DNA from: CAYMST01 sp964393115 | GTDB lineage: Bacteria; Bacteroidota; Bacteroidia; Cytophagales; Cyclobacteriaceae | DNA: 12,247 nt | NCBI GenBank assembly: GCA_964393115.1 | Contig: CAYMST010000138.1 | Location: forward strand, 1 to 12,247 | Direction: 5' to 3' | Part shown: piece by piece, positions 1 to 6,353 of the stretch | Position numbering within the stretch: the stretch's first letter is position 1 | How the letters are laid out: each line of letters opens with the position of its first letter | Notes under the pieces: model-generated | What the model was told of the DNA's origin: nothing | The model's database searches: none | What the model saw: the letters and a program-made list of their open reading frames with translations, nothing else | Position numbers and translations under genes: made by a program

Positions 1-799
1 TACCCATCGTAGTACAAATCTTAAATTCAGGATCTAAGCGTATACTCCCCTTATCTCCTTCCATAAGAAGCAGTGTCTGTGGGAACACTTCTTTTTCTAA
101 TGGAGAGCTATAAGAAATCTCTTGAATGCATACCACGCCATTCTTCATTTTCAATAGGCTGGTTACCATATCCTCTCCTTTTATAGTCGGATTTACAGTT
201 TGCATTTGGGTATAGATGCTCTCCGCTTCTCCGAAGAAAAACCGAAGCATATCAAACTGGTGGGATCCTTGATCTGTAGTCGCCATTTGTTCTAGCATTG
301 CCAAAAAAGGTTGTGTTTCAAATACTGGAAAAGCGGTATTGAACCATGTCTTACAACGAAATATCTGTCCAATTACACCAGAATCCATAATCTCCTTTAC
401 CCTTCGAAATTGCGGTTGCCAGCGGTAGTTTTCATGAATAAAATACTTCACTCCAGCTTCTTGGGTGAGCTGAACCATATTTTTCACAGCCGCCCAATTT
501 GGGGCCATTGGTTTTTGACAAATAACATCCTTTCCGTGTTTCGCAGCTAGTGCAACAAATTTCTCATGGGAATCCACGTCGGTAATGATATCAATAAAGT
601 CAATCTCCTCATTTTCCAACAGTTCCTCCGCATCATCATAAGCCGCAGGTATATTAAATCGTCTTGCAAGTCCTTCAGCCTTAGATTTGGTGCGGTCTAA
701 TAAAGCTACACATTCAGCTCCCTTGAGTTCTTGCCACCCCCCCAGCTGAAACTGTGACCAGAAGCCGCATCCAAAAATTGCGAATCTTTTATTTGACAT
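1..799 (-). CDS. Gfo/Idh/MocA-family NAD(P)-dependent oxidoreductase, C-terminus cut off by window edge
   Basis: The frame is open from an ATG at 799 down to base 1 with no stop, giving 266 visible residues; the family is usually about 330-400 residues, so the C-terminus is missing. The N-terminus begins with the Rossmann dinucleotide-binding pattern (IFGCGFWS, about residues 8-15), with D35 at the end of beta-2. The family's catalytic-lysine motif, usually EKP, appears as QKP at 95-97. The substrate domain shows HENYRWQP (122-129), a region ending SGVIG at about 140-144, and D176/H180 of the DxGxH-type motif. These proteins reduce or oxidise sugars, inositols and related polyols in the cytoplasm. 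It is the last visible gene of the minus-strand sugar operon, 85 bp after the isomerase, so it probably acts on the imported substrate or its derivative. A run of seven G (737-743 on the plus strand as C) lies at codons 19-22. The family is secure; the substrate is not determinable. Confidence 0.93.
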   Translation of the reverse strand, partial: MSNKRFAIFGCGFWSQFQLGGWQELKGAECVALLDRTKSKAEGLARRFNIPAAYDDAEELLENEEIDFIDIITDVDSHEKFVALAAKHGKDVICQKPMAPNWAAVKNMVQLTQEAGVKYFIHENYRWQPQFRRVKEIMDSGVIGQIFRCKTWFNTAFPVFETQPFLAMLEQMATTDQGSHQFDMLRFFFGEAESIYTQMQTVNPTIKGEDMVTSLLKMKNGVVCIQEISYSSPLEKEVFPQTLLLMEGDKGSIRLDPEFKICTTMG

Positions 800-884
800 G
801 GTATTAATTTGGTTAGTATTCTTTTAGGTTTTATACAAAATGGACACTAGGATATTTGCTATTTTTCGTGGTTACCCACACGCA
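800..884. other. Short gap between isomerase and oxidoreductase genes
   Basis: These 85 bases separate two same-strand genes. I see no convincing promoter box or T-tailed hairpin. On the minus strand a 4-bp stem (GTGG/CCAC with loop GTAA) lies close to the isomerase stop, but it has no following T run. The oxidoreductase is therefore probably transcribed with the upstream genes, although the gap is the longest in the operon and an internal promoter cannot be excluded. Confidence 0.4.
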
Positions 885-1745
885 TTACAGGTGATTCAGT
901 TCTGCTGTTTGTAAGTTTAGATTGTTCGTTAAGAATTCTCGTAACAGATTCATCATGTGCAAGTTTACTTCCCATTGATTAGTGACGGGCACCTTGGTAA
1001 ATGGAAGCTGCGGCATATAGGGATATGGCCCAAATTCTGGGGTTATGGTGAACGTTTCTCGTCCCTCTCGTTTTGCTTGTTTAGCTAGTTTTAACCACCA
1101 GTTTAGGTGGATATCCACAATATATTTCCATTCAGGAGCTCTGGGGTCGTTTACTTGCGGTCCTTCTTCAAACCCAATGCGGGCATGCATATGCTTTGTA
1201 TGCTTAGCTACGCGATCAATAATTTGCGCTTGGACAGGGTCTTGCATGGTCGATTCAGAGACATTTACCCAATGCGAAAAATCAGCAGCCAGCTTCAATT
1301 GTGGCCAAGCCTCCAAGTATTTTCCAATCAAAACGGGAGCAAAAGTAAACTTGCCTCGGTGGATCTCATGAACAATGGACACCCCTGTTTTCCCTTCTAT
1401 TTCAAAGGCTCTTTCAATGATTTTAGAATTTTCCTCGAACGTGAAGTAATCTTTCCCCGATTGTGAATTGATAAAAATAGGGTTCATCTCTGCTAAGTGT
1501 AGCAAGTGACTTTCAAACTTCTTTATATGTCCTGGAAATAGGGATTCAAATTTTGCCTCTACGTGTTGAGCTATCAGAAGCATATCATACTTTAAGATAG
1601 CCGCTCGTATTTCATCCTTGATCTCTGGGCGGTCTGGTATCTTTATTTCTACACCATCATAACCCGCATCCCGCGCTTTTTCTATAAATGCCGTGTATGT
1701 CATGTGTTCAAGTCCCCAATTAGTAGAGAAAAATTGTAACTTCAT
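885..1745 (-). CDS. Sugar phosphate isomerase/epimerase-like TIM-barrel protein (AP_endonuc_2 / xylose isomerase-like)
   Basis: The 286-residue protein has the normal length for the xylose-isomerase-like TIM-barrel family, which includes hydroxypyruvate isomerase, IolE- and IolI-type proteins and ketose epimerases. The N-terminus MKLQFFSTNWGLEH and the GYDGVEIK segment (28-35) match the first two barrel strands. Candidate divalent-metal ligands fall in the expected order: E127 in VHEIHRGK, D155 and H158 in ADFSHW, H187 in KHMHARIG, and E237 in TPEFGPY. The absence of a signal peptide indicates a cytoplasmic enzyme. It lies 23 bp downstream of the substrate-binding protein gene and 85 bp upstream of the oxidoreductase. 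The pairing with a Gfo/Idh/MocA enzyme is a recurring one in sugar and inositol catabolism, where one oxidises a hydroxyl and the other isomerises or epimerises. The ATG at 1745 is chosen because the conserved first strand starts there. The exact reaction is unknown. Confidence 0.88.
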   Translation of the reverse strand: MKLQFFSTNWGLEHMTYTAFIEKARDAGYDGVEIKIPDRPEIKDEIRAAILKYDMLLIAQHVEAKFESLFPGHIKKFESHLLHLAEMNPIFINSQSGKDYFTFEENSKIIERAFEIEGKTGVSIVHEIHRGKFTFAPVLIGKYLEAWPQLKLAADFSHWVNVSESTMQDPVQAQIIDRVAKHTKHMHARIGFEEGPQVNDPRAPEWKYIVDIHLNWWLKLAKQAKREGRETFTITPEFGPYPYMPQLPFTKVPVTNQWEVNLHMMNLLREFLTNNLNLQTAELNHL

Positions 1746-1768
1746 ATTTACGGTTTTTTTATTTCTAA

Positions 1769-2797
1769 TTAGTGTTTTGGTTTCAGGAAAACGTCCACAT
1801 TGGTTTGATCAATCTCTACCGCGCCGGTATGTACAATATCCGGTACAGGATAAGCTCCTGATACAGCATCATCACCCGAAATAGAGACTGTTTTATGTCG
1901 CATGTCGTACAAAAACTGACCTCCCAGATAACCGAAGAGTTCCCGCTTTTGTCCCACCAAGTAATCAATCACTCCTTCTTTGACCAACATCAGATGCTCT
2001 GGTTCGGCATCTACGCTAGTGATACGTAGCTGACCAGCGAGACCAGCTTCCTTTACTGCTAATCCGATACCTGGTCCTGAGTTACTGTCAAAACCGGCAA
2101 TTCCAGTTAATTCTGGATGTGCAGATATGAGATCTGCTGTTATTTTAACCGCTAGCTCTACGTTAGAGTTATCGTTGTACTTGCCAACAAATTCGATATC
2201 TGGATAACCTTTAATAACATCTAGAAATCCTTGAAAACCGCGTTCCATGTTCACTAGCCCAAGAATCCCCAAGCAGGCTACTTTCCCTTTGCCCTTGATC
2301 AATTTGACCATCCGTTCTCCTTGCAGCTTTCCAAGTAAATACCAGTCACTTCCGACGAATGAATGGCAACCAGAATTCGGTACTTCGGAGTCATAAACAA
2401 CCGTTGGAATGCCTTTAGCAACTGCTTTTCGAATGACAGCAGCAATTCCGGGGTCAGCGCCTAACACCAATAAACCTGCAGGCTTAGAAGGTATAACCTG
2501 TTCTATGATATCGATTTGTCCTGGTACATCCCAACTCGATGGTCCTAGAATACTCGTCTTAACCCCGATGCGTTTACCCCATTCGCTAAATGCCTTCTGA
2601 TCATGGTTTACAAACATGGGCATGTTCATAGCCGTACCCACCATGATATATTCTTCTGATGGGTCGGTTTTTTCAAAAGTTTCATAGGCAGCTCTACCTA
2701 AGTTAGAAACCGAAAGAAGAGCCTTGGTTCTTTTAGGAGGTTCACATGCGCTTGACAGCACAGTTAATAGCAGAAATATCTGGTAAAGGGTCTTCAT
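1769..2797 (-). CDS. Sugar ABC transporter substrate-binding lipoprotein (Peripla_BP_4 type)
   Basis: This 342-residue protein has a short hydrophobic leader (residues 4-17) ending in a lipobox-like SSA-C with Cys18, so it is probably lipid-anchored in the periplasm. The -3 position is Ser rather than Leu, a looser lipobox that I would still accept. The mature part resembles periplasmic binding proteins of the ribose/galactose class: YIMVGTAMNMPMF in the first strand, GLLVLGADPG and GIPTVVYDSEVP in lobe 1, FVGSDWYLLGKLQGE at the hinge-proximal region, and GIAGFDSNSGPGIGLAVKEAG plus ITSVDAEPEHL in lobe 2. It would deliver a monosaccharide or polyol to the adjacent permease. Its start overlaps the permease stop by 4 bp (ATGA), which implies translational coupling. 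The binding specificity cannot be read from the sequence. No lipoprotein surface-export signal (acidic stretch after the Cys) is obvious, which fits inner-membrane anchoring. Confidence 0.93.
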   Translation of the reverse strand: MKTLYQIFLLLTVLSSACEPPKRTKALLSVSNLGRAAYETFEKTDPSEEYIMVGTAMNMPMFVNHDQKAFSEWGKRIGVKTSILGPSSWDVPGQIDIIEQVIPSKPAGLLVLGADPGIAAVIRKAVAKGIPTVVYDSEVPNSGCHSFVGSDWYLLGKLQGERMVKLIKGKGKVACLGILGLVNMERGFQGFLDVIKGYPDIEFVGKYNDNSNVELAVKITADLISAHPELTGIAGFDSNSGPGIGLAVKEAGLAGQLRITSVDAEPEHLMLVKEGVIDYLVGQKRELFGYLGGQFLYDMRHKTVSISGDDAVSGAYPVPDIVHTGAVEIDQTNVDVFLKPKH

Positions 2798-3804
2798 GAT
2801 TTGTTGATATTTTTAGAGTGCGCTTTTAGAAGTTGATCTGTTCCTACCGCCAAGATCAGAAATATCCCTAGTATTATCTCTTGCCAATAGCCTGATACAC
2901 GACTGAGGATGAGCATATTGTTCATTAATCCCATAAATGCTGCCCCGAGAAAAGCTCCCCAGATTTTTCCTTTTCCTCCTGAGAGACTTGCACCACCCAA
3001 AATCACAGCTGTAATCACACGTAATTCCATGCCTGTTCCGGCCGTAGATAAAGCTGCCCCAAGTCTAGAGCTCAATAATATACCAGCGAACCCAGCCAAA
3101 AAAGCCGACAGTGTTAAGGCCACAATTTTCATTTTGACAACTGGAATACCAGACAAACGAGCAGCGCGTTCATTTCCTCCGATATAATAAAACCTTCTAA
3201 AAAAGACGGTTCGACGCATCAGAAAAGCAAATAGACATATAGCACTTAACATGTACCAGACGGGTGTCTGAAGCCCAAGTATTTTAGTTTGGCCTATGTA
3301 GATGAAGCCGTAAGAGAAGTTTTGCAATCCTCCGCCACTGAGTAAAATGGCAAACCCTCTTACTATTCCCATCATGGCCAAAGTTTGGATAAGAGGATTG
3401 ATACCTGCTCGTGCGACAAGCAACCCATTGAGGATACCAATTATAACAGACCCTGTAAGCGCCGCAGCAATTGCCCAAGCAAAATGGACATGATGGTAAT
3501 ACATTAAATAGCCTGCCAGTCCTCCAGCAAAGGCCACTACCGACCCGACAGACAGGTCAAACATACCTGCTATCATTAATATCATCATACCAATCGCCAC
3601 AATACTATCAAGCGATATATTCAGCAATACCTGCGATAAGTTTTCCATGGTGGGAAATTGCTCAGGGTACAATAAGGTCATTACCAAACACAGTATCAGC
3701 AGGTTGGCTCCGAGCGTAATTTCTCGGGCTTTCACGGCCTGCATAAATACGCCTTTCCATTCAGCGAATCGATTTGGCTTTTGTTCTATAATAAGTTCTG
3801 ACAT
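2794..3804 (-). CDS. Sugar ABC transporter permease (BPD_transp_2, RbsC-like)
   Basis: The 336-residue protein is highly hydrophobic, with roughly eight to ten membrane segments beginning at about residue 31, and matches the CUT2 permease family in length. Family landmarks visible are DLSVGSVVAFAG (83-94), the NGLLVARAGINPLIQTLAMM stretch (126-145), GGNERAARLSGIPV (209-222), and the cytoplasmic ATPase-contact loop ILGGASLSGGKGKIWG (268-283). It would form the homodimeric inner-membrane channel with the ATPase encoded upstream, fed by the binding protein encoded downstream. A stretch of 76 bp separates it from the ATPase stop, and it overlaps the binding-protein start by 4 bp. The ATG at 3804 is followed by a hydrophilic N-terminal tail, as in relatives. 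No truncation or frameshift is visible. Confidence 0.94.
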   Translation of the reverse strand: MSELIIEQKPNRFAEWKGVFMQAVKAREITLGANLLILCLVMTLLYPEQFPTMENLSQVLLNISLDSIVAIGMMILMIAGMFDLSVGSVVAFAGGLAGYLMYYHHVHFAWAIAAALTGSVIIGILNGLLVARAGINPLIQTLAMMGIVRGFAILLSGGGLQNFSYGFIYIGQTKILGLQTPVWYMLSAICLFAFLMRRTVFFRRFYYIGGNERAARLSGIPVVKMKIVALTLSAFLAGFAGILLSSRLGAALSTAGTGMELRVITAVILGGASLSGGKGKIWGAFLGAAFMGLMNNMLILSRVSGYWQEIILGIFLILAVGTDQLLKAHSKNINKS

Positions 3805-3880
3805 GTCAATTATATAAAGTCTATTTTAGAGCTGCTTCAAAATCTAGCAATACGCTGTTGAAATCAACTCTTTTGTGTAA

Positions 3881-5374
3881 TTATCTTATGGATTCCATAT
3901 AGTTTGTGGCTGTTGCGTACTTCATAATGGTCTCTTCGTCGGCTTCCTGATGACTGAGTATTTTCACTAATCTTCCTTTACACATAACAGCAATACGATC
4001 ACAAAGCAGACGTAATTCTGGTAGCTCGCTTGAAATAAGCAGCACACATTTTCGCTGCTCAGTATGTTTGCGTATCAACTGATATATTTCCGTCTTAGCT
4101 CCAATATCAACTCCATGTGTTGGCTCGTCAGCAATGAGTACTTCTGGGTTTGTATTAAACCACTTGGCGAATACGATCTTTTGTTGATTACCACCGCTTA
4201 GGTTTCCCGTTTTTTGCTGGATAGTAGGAGTTTTAACTCCAAATTTCACGCATAGTTCCAACACCATTTTCTTGGCATTTGTTGGTTTAAACCATCCTTT
4301 ATTTGGTCTTGTATCCACTAAGTTGCGTGCGACGGATTGCTCTAAATATAACCCAGATTTTTTCCGGTCTTCGGGAATATAAGCTAGTCCTGCTTCCATC
4401 ATTTGTGATGTGCTTTTGGGCACGATGACTTTGCCGCACAACTGGACTACTCCCGATTTCATAGGTTCATCACCAAACAAAGTAAGCGCAACTTCTGTTC
4501 TACCAGCCCCAACTAATCCCGCCAGTCCTAGCACTTCACCCTCTTTGATATCAAAAGTCACCTCTTCAAACCCCTCACCACTTAACCCTTTCACTTCCAA
4601 TATTTTATCCTTCCCCCGTTGTGAGTGGTATTTCTCTTGCATCAGGTCTCTACCGATCATCTGTCGAATGATCTCGTCTTGAGTGGTGTGGACGGTTTGG
4701 AATGTCCCCTGGTAAACCCCGTCTTTTAATACGGATACTTGAGTAGACACTTTCATAATCTCGGCCATCCGATGTGAGATATAAACTACGCATACCCCGG
4801 TATCGGTTAGTTGCTTTATGATGCTAAATAATGTTTCAGTCTCCTCGTCTGTAATAGACGCAGTGGGTTCATCAAGTATCAATAGCTCTGGCTCATGGGC
4901 AATGGCTTTGGCGATCTCCACCATTTGTTGCTGCGCGGGAGAAAGGTCTGCTACTATTTTTTTGGGAGAGATGTCATTCATACGAACTAGATGAAGCATC
5001 TCTTGAGCCCTCTCGTATAACCCCGAGTAATCAATACCACCCCACGCATTGGTTGATTGTCGGTTGGCAAATATATTTTCGGCGATGTTCATTTGGTCGA
5101 CCAGACTTCGTTCCTGATGAACAATAGAAATCCCAAGGTCTTGAGCATGATGAACATCGTTCAACTGGATCTCTTTTCCTCTCCACAGTATATCACCACG
5201 GTCCGGCTGAAGACTTCCTGATATGATATTCATGAGGGTACTTTTCCCAGCACCGTTTTCACCGCAAAGGGCATGTACCTCCCCTGCCTTAAAATCAAGG
5301 TTGACTTGATTCAAAGCGCGAACTCCAGGAAAAGACTTTGATATATTTTTCAGTGTCAGCAAAGAAGAAGCCAT
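3881..5374 (-). CDS. Sugar ABC transporter ATP-binding protein with two ATPase domains (RbsA/MglA-like)
   Basis: The protein is 497 residues, the usual size for CUT2 tandem ATPases. Domain 1 has Walker A GENGAGKST (38-46), a signature written LSPAQQQ (144-150), Walker B LLILDEP (164-170) and switch His201. Domain 2 carries a degenerate P-loop GLVGAGRTE (286-294, Arg in place of the Walker Lys), an intact signature LSGGNQQ (392-398), Walker B LIADEP (413-418) and Ser in place of the switch His (about 449). This asymmetry, with one working and one degenerate site, is characteristic of the RbsA/MglA/XylG family and is not decay. It energises the permease encoded just downstream. Its ATG abuts the dioxygenase stop codon with no spacer, suggesting coupled translation. 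A short stretch after its TAA stays open in frame for 18 codons before a TAG, which I consider chance. Confidence 0.95.
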   Translation of the reverse strand: MASSLLTLKNISKSFPGVRALNQVNLDFKAGEVHALCGENGAGKSTLMNIISGSLQPDRGDILWRGKEIQLNDVHHAQDLGISIVHQERSLVDQMNIAENIFANRQSTNAWGGIDYSGLYERAQEMLHLVRMNDISPKKIVADLSPAQQQMVEIAKAIAHEPELLILDEPTASITDEETETLFSIIKQLTDTGVCVVYISHRMAEIMKVSTQVSVLKDGVYQGTFQTVHTTQDEIIRQMIGRDLMQEKYHSQRGKDKILEVKGLSGEGFEEVTFDIKEGEVLGLAGLVGAGRTEVALTLFGDEPMKSGVVQLCGKVIVPKSTSQMMEAGLAYIPEDRKKSGLYLEQSVARNLVDTRPNKGWFKPTNAKKMVLELCVKFGVKTPTIQQKTGNLSGGNQQKIVFAKWFNTNPEVLIADEPTHGVDIGAKTEIYQLIRKHTEQRKCVLLISSELPELRLLCDRIAVMCKGRLVKILSHQEADEETIMKYATATNYMESIR

Positions 5375-6142
5375 TTATTGACGGACCAAAAAGTCATTCT
5401 TACCACATTCATCTACACCACGCATGAGGTAAAGCGTTCTCAAGGAGTGGTCAGTACCTCCTCCCCCACCATCTAAAAACATTTTCTTTGCCAGCTTACG
5501 GTCAAAAACAACGGAGGTGGGCATGTAGCGAAAGGTGATTCCTGGTCTTGGCTGGTCTGACTTATTCGCCTCCGAGCCATGCACTAGATAAACATCATGC
5601 ATCGTCATTTGACCCGGCTCCAGTACGAGGTCAACAGCTTTAGTTTCATCAAACTTTGTATTTGGTAAGTACTGAGGAAGCGCTACATCGCGACTATTAT
5701 CTAGTTCATGTGGATGCATTTTTTTTTCGTTGTGCGATCCTGGGATCACGCGTAGACAACCGTTGTCGGTATTCGAATGGCCAATGGCGATCCAAACCGT
5801 ACAGGTTCCATATGGGCGTATGGGCCAATAATCTCCATCCTGGTGCCACGGTGTTTTTTTACCACTATGGGCAGGTTTGGAAAACAAGCTCGAATTCCAA
5901 AGTGCAATATTTGGTCCCATTAGCTGCTCCAGTCTTGCCAGGATTTCTGGATCGCGAGCATATTGTAAAAAACGAGTATCAAAAGCCAATAAGGTTGGGC
6001 ATAAATGTTCAAACTCAGGATGCTTGTTGGCAAAATATTCCTGATCTTCTTTGAGTCGTTTTAGTGTTTCATCGGGAAGGCGATAATCAGATACTACATA
6101 TCCATCTTCACGGTATTGTTCTATTTGCTGTTTCGTTAGCAT
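5375..6142 (-). CDS. Phytanoyl-CoA dioxygenase (PhyH) family Fe(II)/2-oxoglutarate oxygenase
   Basis: This 255-residue protein starts with MLTKQQIEQYREDGYVV, the typical first helix and strand of PhyH-family oxygenases. The iron-binding facial triad is visible as H100-x-D102 (TPWHQDGDYW) and H188 (DVYLVHGSEANKS). R199, eleven residues after H188, is placed to bind the 2-oxoglutarate carboxylate. Other family landmarks are WIAIGHSNTDNGCLRVIPGSH (117-137) and LEPGQMTMHD. Members hydroxylate small molecules with O2 and 2-oxoglutarate, giving succinate and CO2; many bacterial members act on substrates other than acyl-CoAs. It is the first gene of the operon, immediately before the ABC ATPase, so a role in modifying the imported compound (hydroxylation or oxidative dealkylation) is a fair inference. 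A nine-A run on the coding strand (plus-strand T at 5719-5727) falls within codons for EKKM. The family is clear; the substrate is unknown. Confidence 0.92.
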   Translation of the reverse strand: MLTKQQIEQYREDGYVVSDYRLPDETLKRLKEDQEYFANKHPEFEHLCPTLLAFDTRFLQYARDPEILARLEQLMGPNIALWNSSLFSKPAHSGKKTPWHQDGDYWPIRPYGTCTVWIAIGHSNTDNGCLRVIPGSHNEKKMHPHELDNSRDVALPQYLPNTKFDETKAVDLVLEPGQMTMHDVYLVHGSEANKSDQPRPGITFRYMPTSVVFDRKLAKKMFLDGGGGGTDHSLRTLYLMRGVDECGKNDFLVRQ

Positions 6143-6353
6143 AGTTGGCTTTTTGATTTGAGGTTGGGGAGCAAATGAAGATCTCCGAAGTCAAAAAAGC
6201 CCTTCAAATTATTTGGGATTCCTTAAATTTTCTTGGGAATCACCTTTATTTTGGCCTTTAAATCAAGGTTCTTGAGGGAATCGGTTTCTAAACAACTTCC
6301 TTTCTATGCTGATTGGAATATTGGAACATACCGTTTCAAATTATACTTGCTGA
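6143..6353 (-). promoter_or_regulatory. Putative promoter/operator region of the sugar operon
   Basis: The 211 bases lie between the stop of the AraC-type regulator gene and the start of the dioxygenase gene, and should hold the operon promoter. The motif GGAAT recurs: at 6236-6240, 6277-6281 and 6315-6319, with a near copy GGAAC at 6323-6327 and an inverted ATTCC at 6218-6222. Around 6312-6327 it forms a tandem pair, ATTGGAAT then ATTGGAAC. AraC proteins usually bind direct repeats, so this is a plausible operator array, but that is inference. No exact TAnnTTTG promoter box is found on the minus strand; a loose relative with a 3-nt spacer ends at 6337. Confidence 0.4.
6193..6217 (-). terminator. 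Terminator-like hairpin after the regulator gene
   Basis: Read on the minus strand, CCCAAA and TTTG/GGG segments can fold into a stem with loop TAA and a two-base A bulge, followed by C and then six T (6198-6193). It lies about 135 bp past the regulator's stop, so it may terminate that transcript. It also sits only 50 bp before the dioxygenase start, so if the operon promoter lies upstream of it, the hairpin would be in the operon leader. The stem is AT-rich and weak. Confidence 0.33.

Noticed and set aside
311..550. A 79-codon plus-strand open frame near the left edge.
   Set aside because: It is antisense to the Gfo/Idh/MocA oxidoreductase, whose minus-strand frame is open across the whole region with family motifs.
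1045..1466. Two overlapping plus-strand open frames of 108 and 119 codons opposite the isomerase gene.
   Set aside because: They are antisense shadows of a gene with clear family motifs and show no recognisable protein features of their own.
3824..3880. The reading frame of the ABC ATPase stays open for 18 codons after its TAA, ending in TAG, suggesting stop-codon readthrough.
   Set aside because: Eighteen open codons after a stop are quite likely by chance, the protein already has full family length, and no readthrough context is evident.
4752..5261. Degenerate P-loop and missing switch histidine in the ABC ATPase suggesting decay (the defects lie in domain 2, encoded at the lower-coordinate half of the gene; the domain encoded here is intact).
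   Set aside because: Arg in the second P-loop and a defective second site are normal for the RbsA/MglA/XylG family.
5656..6054. A 132-codon plus-strand open frame opposite the dioxygenase gene.
   Set aside because: The minus-strand frame holds a complete PhyH catalytic set; the plus-strand product resembles nothing and lacks start signals.
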